64,000 bases of DNA from positions 1 to 64,000 of the forward strand of contig JAKUCV010000854.1 in assembly GCA_028386065.3 (NCBI GenBank), given 5' to 3'. Positions 1 to 7,906 of the stretch are shown in pieces. Position 1 is the first letter of the stretch, and each line of letters begins with the position of its first letter. Origin of the DNA: Turnera subulata (taxonomy: Eukaryota > Streptophyta > Magnoliopsida > Malpighiales > Passifloraceae). A program made the translations under genes and the position numbers. The notes beneath the pieces were generated by a model. That model searched no databases. It had not been told where the DNA came from and saw only the letters and a list, made by a program, of their open reading frames with translations.

Positions 1-52
1 AGCGCGGCACCAGCAACCACCAGACCCTTCTCCTCCACGAATAAACTTGAAA

Positions 53-64
53 GCTCCGCTACCA
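53..64 (-). other. Primer binding site of the left-edge retrotransposon
   Basis: On the minus strand this reads TGGTAGCGGAGC, two bases after the LTR end. It resembles the tRNA-Met-type site TGGTATCAGAGC used by many plant LTR elements. It fixes the orientation of the element as minus. Confidence 0.55.
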
Positions 65-66
65 CT

Positions 67-386
67 TGTCACGGGCACAGAGAAGATGCGCAGCAACAGC
101 CCGTGCGGTCAAGCCAAAGGCTTGTCAACCTAACAACAATCACACGAATAAAAGAGATAGAGAAATCGGCAACACAAGAATATGGGAGAAGACTCAGTAC
201 TATTATTAATAAACATCAACAACAATACATGCCCAACAACTCCCCCTCACGCATCCTATTTATAATAGGTACCGCAAGGTTTCAACTTACTTTCCCTACA
301 AGTAAAAGGAATCCTACCTAGGCTAGGTTTCTCCTTACTTGTCCACGCCAACTCAAACTTAAGGCGGCCAACCCTAGTCCAAGTCA
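67..386 (-). mobile_element. 5' LTR of an LTR retrotransposon running off the left edge
   Basis: The block begins TGTCACGGGC and ends AAGTCA on the plus strand, so it has the TG...CA ends of an LTR. On the minus strand it holds a TATA-like box (TATTATAAATA, about 257-267). Two bases beyond its minus-strand end lies TGGTAGCGGAGC (53-64), which resembles the common initiator-Met-type primer binding site. That order (LTR, then primer binding site) makes this the 5' LTR of a minus-strand element whose internal part lies left of position 53, outside the window. The rRNA homology starts right at its other end, so it appears to have inserted into the 18S gene. The family is not determined. Confidence 0.6.
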
Positions 387-431
387 GTGGACTTCTCGCG
401 ACGTCGCGGGCAGCGAACCGCCCACGTCGCC

Positions 432-493
<62 letters not shown>

Positions 494-524
494 ACAGGGA
501 CGTAGTCAACGCGAGCTGATGACA

Positions 525-556
<32 letters not shown>

Positions 557-562
557 ACAATA

Positions 563-627
<65 letters not shown>

Positions 628-786
628 GACTCGTTGAATACATCAGTGTAGCGCGCGTGCGGCCCAGAACATCTAAGGGCATCACAGACCTGTTATTGCC
701 TCAAACTTCCTTGGCCTGGAAGGCTATAGTCCCTCTAAGAAGCTGGCCGCGAAGGGTCACCTCCGCATAGCTAGTTAGCAGGCTGG
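384..786 (-). rRNA. 18S rRNA gene remnant, internally deleted and 3'-truncated
   Basis: The minus strand matches the last quarter of plant 18S rRNA. It contains the segments around AGCTTCTTAGAGGGAC, GTACACACCGCCCGTCGC and GAAGTGTTCGGATCGCGGC. At about 786 the 18S segment beginning AGCCTGCTAACTAG is joined directly to TACC, the first bases of 18S at the end of the external spacer, so about 1.35 kb of the gene is missing. The other end stops about 50 nt before the normal 18S 3' end, where an LTR begins. A few base changes against the usual plant sequence (for example GCGCGTGTCATC instead of GCGCGAGTCATC) also suggest a non-functional copy. No product is expected to function. Confidence 0.93.
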
Positions 787-1655
787 TAGCATTCCTTTGC
801 GACAATGCAAACCCAGTGATTCTCCCCCACCAATATTAGATGTGGCAGAATCGGCAACGGCAGCGATCGTCGTTCCTTTCGGGGCACAAGGCCACCGTAC
901 GGGGCATATAAGGGAGCAAAACCCCCCGCCCGCCAAACTTTCCGCATCCAAAACCACGAGCAATGGACATGTGGGCCAACACAACCAGTTCGTGGCATGC
1001 CTGAAACACATGCACCGCTACGAGGTCGGCCCCGATCCGTGACAGGCAAAGGGCGAAGGGGAACAAGGGTCGTATTTGATTTCCACCGTAGTGGGCAAGC
1101 AGCACAGGAACCAACCGTCACCATGAAAGACGTTTCGGGCGCTTATACATGAAGGGACCGCGGGAAAATAGTTCGGTGCGCGAACCATGGATCCTACATT
1201 CCCAAACGATCGTAACACCACTCATGCGCTTGCCGTTACGACGTCGCGATCTTGCGGGGCAAACCGCCGCTCAAAGAGCATGCGGAGGCACCAAACAACA
1301 CCAGGCATCACTCTGCTGGGCGTGAAAAATTGTAACATATCTTGTCGGAACAATATCAGGTGCGAAACCGGGACAAAAATCATCTTCAAAAAATTTTCTG
1401 GCCAGGGCCCCGCCACCGAAGCCGGTGGCCGGCGGCGGAGGGTGGTGGTGGAGACCGCCGGTGCACCCTCGGGCCCGAGTGCATGCACAATGGTGCGCAA
1501 TGGTGCTCTTTGGTGCCCATTGGTGCGCCATTGGCGCGTCATTGGTGCCCCTAGAGGCGCGCCCCAGCCCAGGGAGTGCTCCCCCTATAGAGCACTTGAG
1601 ACTTTTTTAGGCTGGGCACCACTAGACATCAAGAAGTCTGAGGAGGCCACCCCCC
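787..1655 (-). other. 5' external transcribed spacer of the rDNA unit
   Basis: This segment lies between the Pol I promoter-like site and the first bases of 18S, and its minus-strand 3' end reads AATGCTACC, matching the usual spacer/18S junction. It is mixed-composition unique sequence for most of its length. Between about 1480 and 1560 it carries a cluster of TTGGTGCGCC-like words, the same word that builds the spacer array further upstream. Length (about 870 bp) is plausible for a plant ETS. Short open frames in it have no protein similarity I can recognise. Confidence 0.75.
1574..1594 (-). promoter_or_regulatory. Second Pol I promoter-like site (TATAGGGGG)
   Basis: The minus strand reads CTCTATAGGGGGAGC, about 70 bp downstream of the first site. 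It could be a duplicated promoter core or a degenerate copy. Which of the two is the real start cannot be told from sequence alone. Confidence 0.35.
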
Positions 1656-1668
1656 TATAAAAACATCA
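1645..1668 (-). promoter_or_regulatory. Pol I promoter-like site (TATAGGGGGG)
   Basis: The minus strand reads TTTTTATAGGGGGGTGG. Plant rRNA promoters have a TATA-like stretch followed directly by a run of G at the start site, so this is a good candidate for the transcription start of the rDNA unit. It lies about 870 bp upstream of the 18S junction and directly abuts the large spacer repeats. Confidence 0.55.
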
Positions 1669-3105
1669 TTTCCTGGAGATGTGAGCTGAAATTTTGTACA
1701 CACACCAAACAAAATCCAATCTAACTACCTGCAAAATTTCAGAATTTTTTTAGAAGTGGAAGTCCAATTTTTTATTTTTTGAAAAATTAAAATCCCGTAA
1801 ATCGGGAAAAATCGATAATCACCACAAAATATCCGGGGAAGGCATCCAAAAATCCTTATAAATCATCCCCATATTTTTTGAATCATCTTAGGTAGCATTA
1901 GTTCGGGTGGATTTGGAGATTGCTCAGTGGCGCGCCAAAATTTTCATTTCATGGAGTTTTGAGCTGAAATTCTGTACACACACCAAAAAAAATCCAGTCT
2001 AACTACCTGCATAATTGCAGACTTTTCTGAGAAGTGGAAGTCCTATTTTTGTATTTTTGGAACATTTAAAATCCCGTAAGTGGGAAAAAATAGAAAATCA
2101 CCTAAAAATGTTCGGGGAAGGCATCCAAAAATCCTTATAAATCATACCCATATTTTTGGAATCATCTTGGGGACCATTAGTTCGGGTGGATTTGGAGATT
2201 GCTCATTGGTGAACCATTGGTGCGCTATTGGTGCGCCATTGGTGAAATTTTGATTTCTTGGAGTTTTGAGCTGAAATTTTGTACACACACCAAAGGAAAA
2301 CCCATCTAACTACCTGAAAAATTTCAGACATATCTGAGATGTGGAAGTCCTATTGTTTTATTTTTGGAACATTTAAAATCCCTTAAATCGGGAAAAATAG
2401 AAAATCACCTCAAAATATTCGGGGAAGGCATCCAAAAATCCTTACAAATCATACCCATATTTTTGGAATCATCTTAGGTAGCATTAGTTAGGGTGGATTT
2501 GGAGATTGCTTATTGGTGCGCCATTGGTGCGCTATTGGTGCGCCATTGGTGAAATTTTCATTTCTTGGATTTTTGAGCTGAAATTCGATACAAACACCGA
2601 AAAAAATCCCATCTAACTACCTGCAAAATTATAGACATTTCTGAGATGTGGAAGTCCTATTTTTTTATTTTTGGTTCATTTAAAATCCCGTAAATCGGGA
2701 AAAATAGAAAATCACCTCAAAATGTTCGGGGAAGGCATCCAAAAATCCTTATAAATCATATCAATATTTGTGGAATCATCTTGGGTAGCATTAGTTCGGG
2801 TGGATTTGGAGATTGCTCAATGGTGCGCCATTGGTGAAATTTTTATTTCTCGGATTTTTGAGCTGAAATTTTGTACACACACCAAAACAAATCCCATCTA
2901 ACTACCTGAAAATTTTCAGAATTTTCTGATATGTGGAAGTCCTATTTTTTTATTTTTGGAACATTTAAAATCTCGTCAATCGGGAAAAATAGAAAATCAC
3001 CTCAAAATGTTCGGGGAAGGCATCCAAAAATCCTTATAAATCATCCCGATATTTTTGGAATCATCTTAGGTAGCATTAGTTCGGGTAGATTTGGAGATTG
3101 CTCAT
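1665..3105 (-). repeat. Large rDNA intergenic spacer repeats, five units of about 265-308 bp
   Basis: Five units begin at about 1665, 1942, 2249, 2557 and 2842. Each carries the same series of landmarks on the plus strand: TGAGCTGAAATT, GTACACACACC, GTGGAAGTCC, a small inverted repeat CCCGTAAATCGGG, GGGGAAGGCATCC and GGTGGATTTGGAGATTGC. Units differ mainly in how many TTGGTGCGCC words fill the joint. Position between the 26S end and the promoter-like site identifies them as intergenic spacer subrepeats. They are not coding. Confidence 0.85.
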
Positions 3106-3870
3106 TGGTGCGCCATTGGTGCGCTTTTAGCCCTCGGTAGGCCTATTGGTGGGTCATTGATGCGCCATTGGTGCACTATTGATGCGCTATTGGGGCGCTG
3201 TTGGTGCGCTATTGCTGCGCCATTGGTGCGCTTTTAGCCCTCGGTAGGCCTATTGGTGCGTCACTGATGCGCCATTGGTGCGGTATTGGTGCGTCAATGG
3301 TTCGACAATGGTGGACTATTGGTGCACCATTGGTGCGCGATTGGTGCGCCATTGGTGTGCCATTGGTGTGCTATTGGTGCGCCATTGGTCCGCTATTGGT
3401 GCGCTATTGGTGCGCCTTTGGTCCGTTATCGGTGTGCTATTGGTGCGCCATTGGTGAGCTTTTTGCCCTCCGTAGGCCTATTGGTGCGTCATTGATGCGC
3501 CATTGGGGCGCTATTTGGTGCATCATTGATGCGCCATTGGTGCGTCAACGGTTCGCTATTGGTGCGCTATTGGTGCGCGATTGGTGAGCTATTGGTGTGC
3601 CACTGGGGCGCCATTGGTGCGCTTTTAGCCCTCGGTAGGCCTATTGGTGCGTCATTGATGCGTCATTGGTGCGCCATTTGTGCGCTATTGGTGCGCCATT
3701 GGTGCGCTATTGGTGCGTCCTTGGTTCGCCATTGGTGCGCGATTGGTGCGCTATTGGGGTGCCATTGGTGCGCTATTGGTTCTCCATTGGTGCGCCATTG
3801 GTGCGCTATTGGTGTGCCATTGGGCGCCATTGGTGCGCTTTTAGCCCTCGGTAGGCCTATTGGTGCCCTA
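3106..3870 (-). repeat. Intergenic spacer array of an 11-bp unit (ATTGGTGCGCY)
   Basis: About 760 bp made almost only of ATTGGTGCGCC / ATTGGTGCGCT and close variants. A higher-order mark, GCCCTCGGTAGGCCTATTGG or a variant, recurs at about 3130, 3238, 3470, 3627 and 3846. Because 11 is not a multiple of three, all frames give long open reading frames of W-C-A-I-G-like peptides; these are artefacts of the repeat. Such short-unit arrays are normal in plant rDNA spacers and often act as promoter-proximal spacer repeats. Confidence 0.85.
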
Positions 3871-4103
3871 TAATTACCCTTGATTGGCCAACTGCGGGCC
3901 TATGACTTGGCTCCATTTCCCACGGTTGGCCTATGACTTGGCCAAATTTTCCACGGTTGGACTATCACTTGGCCGCCATCAGGCCGGTTGCATTGCATTT
4001 TAGAGCACTTGGACAGTCTTTGGCGGGTAACTTTGGTTCTCAGCTTCTGGAGAAAATGCTTAAGTGAATGGGGACAGATTGGTGTGGGATGTGTTGGGGG
4101 AGG
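3871..4103 (-). other. Spacer just downstream of 26S, with three CACGGTTGG copies
   Basis: This unique-looking stretch holds three imperfect copies of a unit of about 30 bp around CACGGTTGGCCTATGACTTGG (about 3897-3985). It corresponds to the 3' external spacer region after the 26S end on the minus strand, where Pol I termination would occur, but I cannot name a terminator box. Confidence 0.5.
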
Positions 4104-4299
4104 GACGAATCGGAGCGACATTGGGCTGAATCTCAGTGGATCGTGGCAGCAAGGCCACTCTGCCACTTACAATACCCCGTCGCGTATTTAAGTCATCTGC
4201 AAATGATTCTACCCGCCGCTCGGTGGGAATTGTGGTTCAAGGCGGCACGCGCGGCTCGTCCGCCGCGGGGGCTTTGCCAACGGCACGTGCCTTTTGGTG
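4104..4299 (-). rRNA. 26S rRNA gene, 3'-terminal fragment
   Basis: The minus strand matches the 3' end of plant 25S/26S rRNA: the segments GGCACGTGCCGTTGGC, CCGAGCGGCGGGTAG, TTAAATACGCGACGGGG, AGTGGCAGAGTGGCC and CCACGATCCACTGAGATTC appear in the right order, ending near GTCGCTCCGATTCGTC. Differences from the usual sequence (for example CATTTGCAGATGAC where plants have CCTTTGCAGACGAC) point to a decayed copy. Homology stops at 4299, where a Tat-like LTR begins, so the rest of the gene was displaced by that insertion. Confidence 0.9.
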
Positions 4300-4680
4300 T
4301 GTCACGCCCCGTCATTGGGTGACCGGCCAGGCACCCAATGCAACCAAGAGGTCAGCATAGGGCACCCAAAGGCCTAAGCCAAGTTCCAGGCAGATGCTGG
4401 CCCGACGGGGAAAAGTGATTATTACGCAACAATCATCCACAAATAACACAGTAAGAAGTACGGATTCAAACACACAACAACCCACTAATATTCACATTAT
4501 TTTTGTACACCAAAATGGGGCACTACTTGTTCTGTCATATAAGCCAATTCACCTAAGCCTACGTGTACAAGTAAAACCAGGTTTGGCTAGTTACCCATCG
4601 TCTACAAAACGCGTCCCTTGAGTCTACCCACACCAAGCTTGTCACGCTCTCCTTGTCCTGAAACAGAGGGGGTGGAAAAA

Positions 4681-4742
<62 letters not shown>

Positions 4743-5899
4743 GAGTCCACAGCTCAATAAGCAGGTGGTCATACAAGTAACAACAATGACACAACAAGTG
4801 GAAAATAACATCCAAATGCACTCGCCAATATGCCACAGTGATCAGCCCACGGGTAAGCTATCAGAATGAGCATTGAGCCTACTTGCACGGTCTGGTAGCC
4901 CTGCCAACATATTCCTTCTTAATGACCAAGCAGCCATGTGGTACTGCAAGGTCCAACAATCCTTTCATCAATAAGCCAACATTATGCCAATGTAATGGAT
5001 GCACATGCTATGCATGAAATGCACAGCCCGATCACCGGGCTCGTCTTAAGCCAAGGCATATCATCTTTAACACCAAATTGCACCATAAGTGCCACCAATA
5101 AGTACATTGGGTCATCAACCAGCAAGTTAGCACCACTAACTATCACAAGCATGCAGCCAAATTTACACAAAATCAGGCCTCACTAGGCCCTTCTCCCTCC
5201 TTTGGTGCTCCTTGGGTTTTAGCACCTGCCCACACATAAAACACATTAGTAATCAGCACCGAGAAACTTTAGCAGCAACATATCATCAAGTAAAAATACA
5301 TAACATATATGCCTATACGTTGGTGTGCCCATTGGCTCACCACTTGGTCACTTGCGGAACCATTGGTGCGCCTGCAGGGTCAATTGGTTACCTGCGGGGC
5401 CAATTGCGCAATTAGTGCACCAATTGGCTCCCTACAAGGCCAATTATGCACCAACATAGTTGACTAACGCCCCTACACAACCAAAAACCTTCTCTCAGTC
5501 CAACCACATAGTGTCACAACCCTAAGTCTCCCATAAAGTCTAGATGGTGCGGTATCCATGCCCACAGTACACCTAGCTAGCCAATTTGCACCAAAACCGT
5601 TAAAAATTCCAAACCAGTGCACTTACCCCCTTCCTTTCTGTGTAAGATTTACCCCCTTCCTTTCTGTGTAAGATGCCTTGGAGAACCTTGAGAATGACTA
5701 AGTCTTTTTTCCTTAGTGTTTTCTCACGAAATTGGGCAAAAGAGGGGGTTGAGGTGGTTGCTTGACCATTTAAGGCCCAAGCTAGCAACTTAGTCAGCAG
5801 CCACTTGCAACCCCTTAGCCCCAAATTCTGCCACCATGCCCAAGCACCTCTCCACCTCCTGCTTAGCATGCCATGCACCAATAAACCTAAGCCAGCACA
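4300..5899 (-). mobile_element. 3' LTR of the Tat-like element
   Basis: On the minus strand it begins TGTGCTGGCTTAGG and ends GGGGCGTGACA, giving TGT...ACA ends, and it is preceded by a purine tract at 5900-5915. It contains a 60-base G run (4682-4741), a direct repeat of about 27 bp at about 5620-5673 (two copies around CCCCCTTCCTTTCTGTGTAA), and a cluster of ATTGGTGCGCC / CCAATTGG words at about 5325-5455. The matching 5' LTR is not in the window, so the boundary is inferred from the ends and the purine tract only. Confidence 0.6.
4682..4741 (+). repeat. Homopolymer run of 60 G
   Basis: An uninterrupted G60 tract (C on the minus strand) sits inside the Tat-like LTR. It can fold into G-quadruplexes and would be hard to replicate, clone and sequence, so its true length may differ. 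It also produces spurious poly-proline and poly-glycine reading frames on both strands. Confidence 0.9.
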
Positions 5900-5915
5900 C
5901 CCCCAACTTAACCCT
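5900..5915 (-). other. Polypurine tract of the Tat-like element
   Basis: The minus strand reads GAGGGTTAAGTTGGGGG directly before the LTR start TGTGCTGG. Position and composition fit the plus-strand primer of a Gypsy element. Confidence 0.5.
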
Positions 5916-5992
5916 CACTTAGCCTTCACCTAGTTCTCCAAAGCATTTAACACAAATTGATCGGGGTTTAAGACCTAATTAATCCAATCGTG

Positions 5993-6060
5993 CCAATGGC
6001 TAGCCAACTGGAGCCAATGGCTAGCCAACTGAGGCCAATTGAAACCAACTGAGGCTAGCT
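5993..6060 (-). repeat. Short tandem repeat CCAATGGCTAGCCAACTGRRG
   Basis: Two near-identical 21-22 bp copies and a third weaker one lie in the 3' UTR of the Tat-like element, between its purine tract and the 51-bp repeats. Confidence 0.55.
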
Positions 6061-6119
6061 CTCATCCCAACACCCATCCACATCAACTAAATGCATTGTA
6101 CCATATTTATAAGGGTTAT

Positions 6120-6413
6120 CATAGGAAGGTTCCCTGTGAGATGCCTTGTTTAACATTGAGCATCCTATATGAAGGGAAGGCTGCCTGTGAGACGCCTTGT
6201 TTAACAATGAGCATCTTCAGTGAAGGGAAGGTTCCATATGAGACGCCTTGTTTAACATTGAGAATCTTCAGTGAAGGGAAGGTTCCGTATGAAACGCCTT
6301 GTTTAACAATGAGCATCCTTTATGAAGGGAAGGCTCCCTGTGAGATGCCTTGTTCAACAATAAGCATCTTTAGTGAAGGGAAGGTTCCCTGTGAGATGCC
6401 TTGTTTAACAATG
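6120..6413 (-). repeat. 51-bp tandem repeats in the 3' UTR of the Tat-like element
   Basis: Six copies lie here and about one and a half more lie beyond the foldback insertion at 7396-7470. The plus-strand unit begins GAAGGGAAGGTTCCCTGTGA and continues GATGCCTTGTTTAACAATGA then GCATCTTCAGT. Because 51 is 17 codons, a frame stays open on both strands (a 17-residue repeat). Hypervariable tandem repeats in the 3' UTR are a known habit of Tat-lineage elements and a source of satellites, which supports the lineage call. I see no sign that the repeat peptide is a real protein. Confidence 0.8.
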
Positions 6414-7385
6414 GGATTAATGTCACATTTCATCCCTGTGTTGCCTCCTCAAATTGAAATTCGTCCTTGTGTTGAGTTTTGATTGGTTTTGATCCCTCAG
6501 TTGGTCAATTTTTTAAGGTTTTAGTCCTTTTTACCGATTTTACCCCTAAATTCAGTACTTTACTGTTCAAACCAATTTACCCACCCGAAATTCGACCCAA
6601 CTAACTGACCCAACCCGGAACCTTATTAAAAAATCTCCAATAAACAAATAACTCTACCTCCCAACATTAAAAATTTTAAAATCATAAAAAAATACAAATT
6701 AATTTTTAAAAATTTTAAAAAATGAAAAAATCATAAATCAAATTATTTTTAAAAAATTTTAAAAAAATTAAAAAATCATAAATCAAGTTATTTTAAAATT
6801 TTAAAAATTTTAAAATTTAAACCTTTCTTCCCCACAAGTTTTTTTCTTTTTTCTTTTTATTTTTTAATTTAAAAATTTGCAAATTTAAATTTTTTTCTCT
6901 ACCTTTGTTCTTTTTTCTTTTTTCCCTCCTTTCTTCTCCACACAAGTCCTCTTATAGTAGTAGTCAAAAAGGCATAGTCGACTTAGAGTGGTAAGCTTTT
7001 TCTCTACTTGTCTAGAAAAAATTATATTTTAAAAAATTTTTAAACTAAAAGATAATTTACTTTATGATTTTATTTTAAAAAATATTTTAAAAATATTTTT
7101 GTACTTTTTTTTAATGATTTCCAAAATTTTGATATTTGGAGGTAGAGTTATATATTTATTGGAGATTTTTTGATGGGGTTCCGGGTTGGGTTGGTTAGTT
7201 GGGTCGAATTTTGAGTTGGTAAACTGGTTTGAATAGTAAAATCCTGAATTTAGGGGTAAAATCGGTAAAAAGGACTAAAATCTTAAAAAATTGACCAACT
7301 GAGGGATCAAAACCAATCAAAAATCAACATAAGGACGAATTTCAATTCGAGGGGGCAACACAGGGACGAAATGTGACATTAATCC
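6414..7385. mobile_element. Mutator-like non-autonomous foldback element, 972 bp
   Basis: The ends are inverted copies beginning GGATTAATGTCACATTTCRT, and the similarity continues inward for at least 370 bp per arm (through CCCTCAGTTGGTC, TTTTACCCCTAAATTC, CCCAACCCGGAACC and TCTCCAATAAA), so the element is nearly one large hairpin with a short AT-rich centre at about 6800-7000. It is flanked by the 10-bp direct repeat TTTAACAATG (6404-6413 and 7386-7395), which lies within a 51-bp repeat unit. Long inverted repeats with 8-11 bp duplications are typical of Mutator-like non-autonomous elements. No transposase is encoded. Confidence 0.88.
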
Positions 7386-7395
7386 TTTAACAATG

Positions 7396-7470
7396 AGCAT
7401 CCTTTATGAAGGGAAAGCTCCCTATGAGATGCCTTGTTTAATATTAAGAATCTTTTATGAAGGGAAGGTA
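7396..7470 (-). repeat. Continuation of the 51-bp tandem repeats
   Basis: After the foldback element the interrupted unit resumes with AGCATCCTTTAT and is followed by one full and one decaying copy. This shows the foldback jumped into a pre-existing array. Confidence 0.75.
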
Positions 7471-7646
7471 CTATGTAATGAGAACCATAAAATGAAATTG
7501 TCATCACAAAAGCTTCTTATTTAAGTAAATACTTGGAAAATACAAAGTAAGGCCTCATAGGGCACCTTGTTTGTTTTTCGAGTACATAGATCTTATCCGG
7601 GAGTAAGAGCACAAAAGATTGTAGCTGAAGTCTTCCATCCAGCATT

Positions 7647-7906
7647 CTACTGTGGAACCATATCGTTGATCGGCTGGGGGTCAGGTAGATGGAACAGTTT
7701 TAGATTCTCCCCGTTCCAGGCATGCGAGAGGAGCTTCTCGGATTTTCCAATATGATGATAGGTTCCCTTGCGAAAGATACGTGTCACCTGGGAGGGTCTG
7801 TCCCATTTGGGGTCCATTTTCCCCATGCGGGTGGCTTGACTGGTGGCCTTGACCTTCCGAAGCATGTAGTCTCCCACCTTGAAACTCCTTTCTTTAACTC
7901 GCAAGT
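7647..7906 (-). pseudogene. Integrase C-terminal domain fragment (Tat-like element)
   Basis: The minus strand encodes a fragment starting near 7906 with the motif RSFKVGDYMLRKV, followed by PKWDRPSQVTRIFRKGTYH and AWNGENLKLFH, then a stop at 7647. This is the pattern of the Tat-lineage integrase C-terminal domain (F-x-V-G-D-x-V-L-R-K-V, then W-x-G-P-Y and W-N-x-x-x-L-K). It is cut off at 7906 by E1, and the preceding part of the gene continues at 29477. By comparison with relatives roughly 20-25 codons are lost at that joint. Not functional. Confidence 0.75.

Noticed and set aside
901..920. Plus-strand CATATAAGGGAGC as a Pol I promoter
   Set aside because: The rDNA unit runs on the minus strand and this site lies inside the transcribed spacer in the wrong direction.
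771..1660. Overlapping frames on both strands beside the 18S remnant
   Set aside because: They lie in the external transcribed spacer and have no protein features.
3201..3873. Long open frames of W-C-A-I-G/L-V-R-H-like peptides in several frames
   Set aside because: They come from an 11-bp tandem repeat without stops in the rDNA spacer; every frame shows the same pattern.
4559..4869. Poly-proline and poly-glycine frames
   Set aside because: They are translations of the G60 homopolymer and its flanks.
6039..6482. 147-codon frame with a 17-residue repeat
   Set aside because: It is explained by the 51-bp minisatellite; it is also open on the other strand and ends inside the foldback element.
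6120..7470. CRISPR-like regular repeats
   Set aside because: Units are contiguous with no unique spacers, in a plant retrotransposon 3' UTR.
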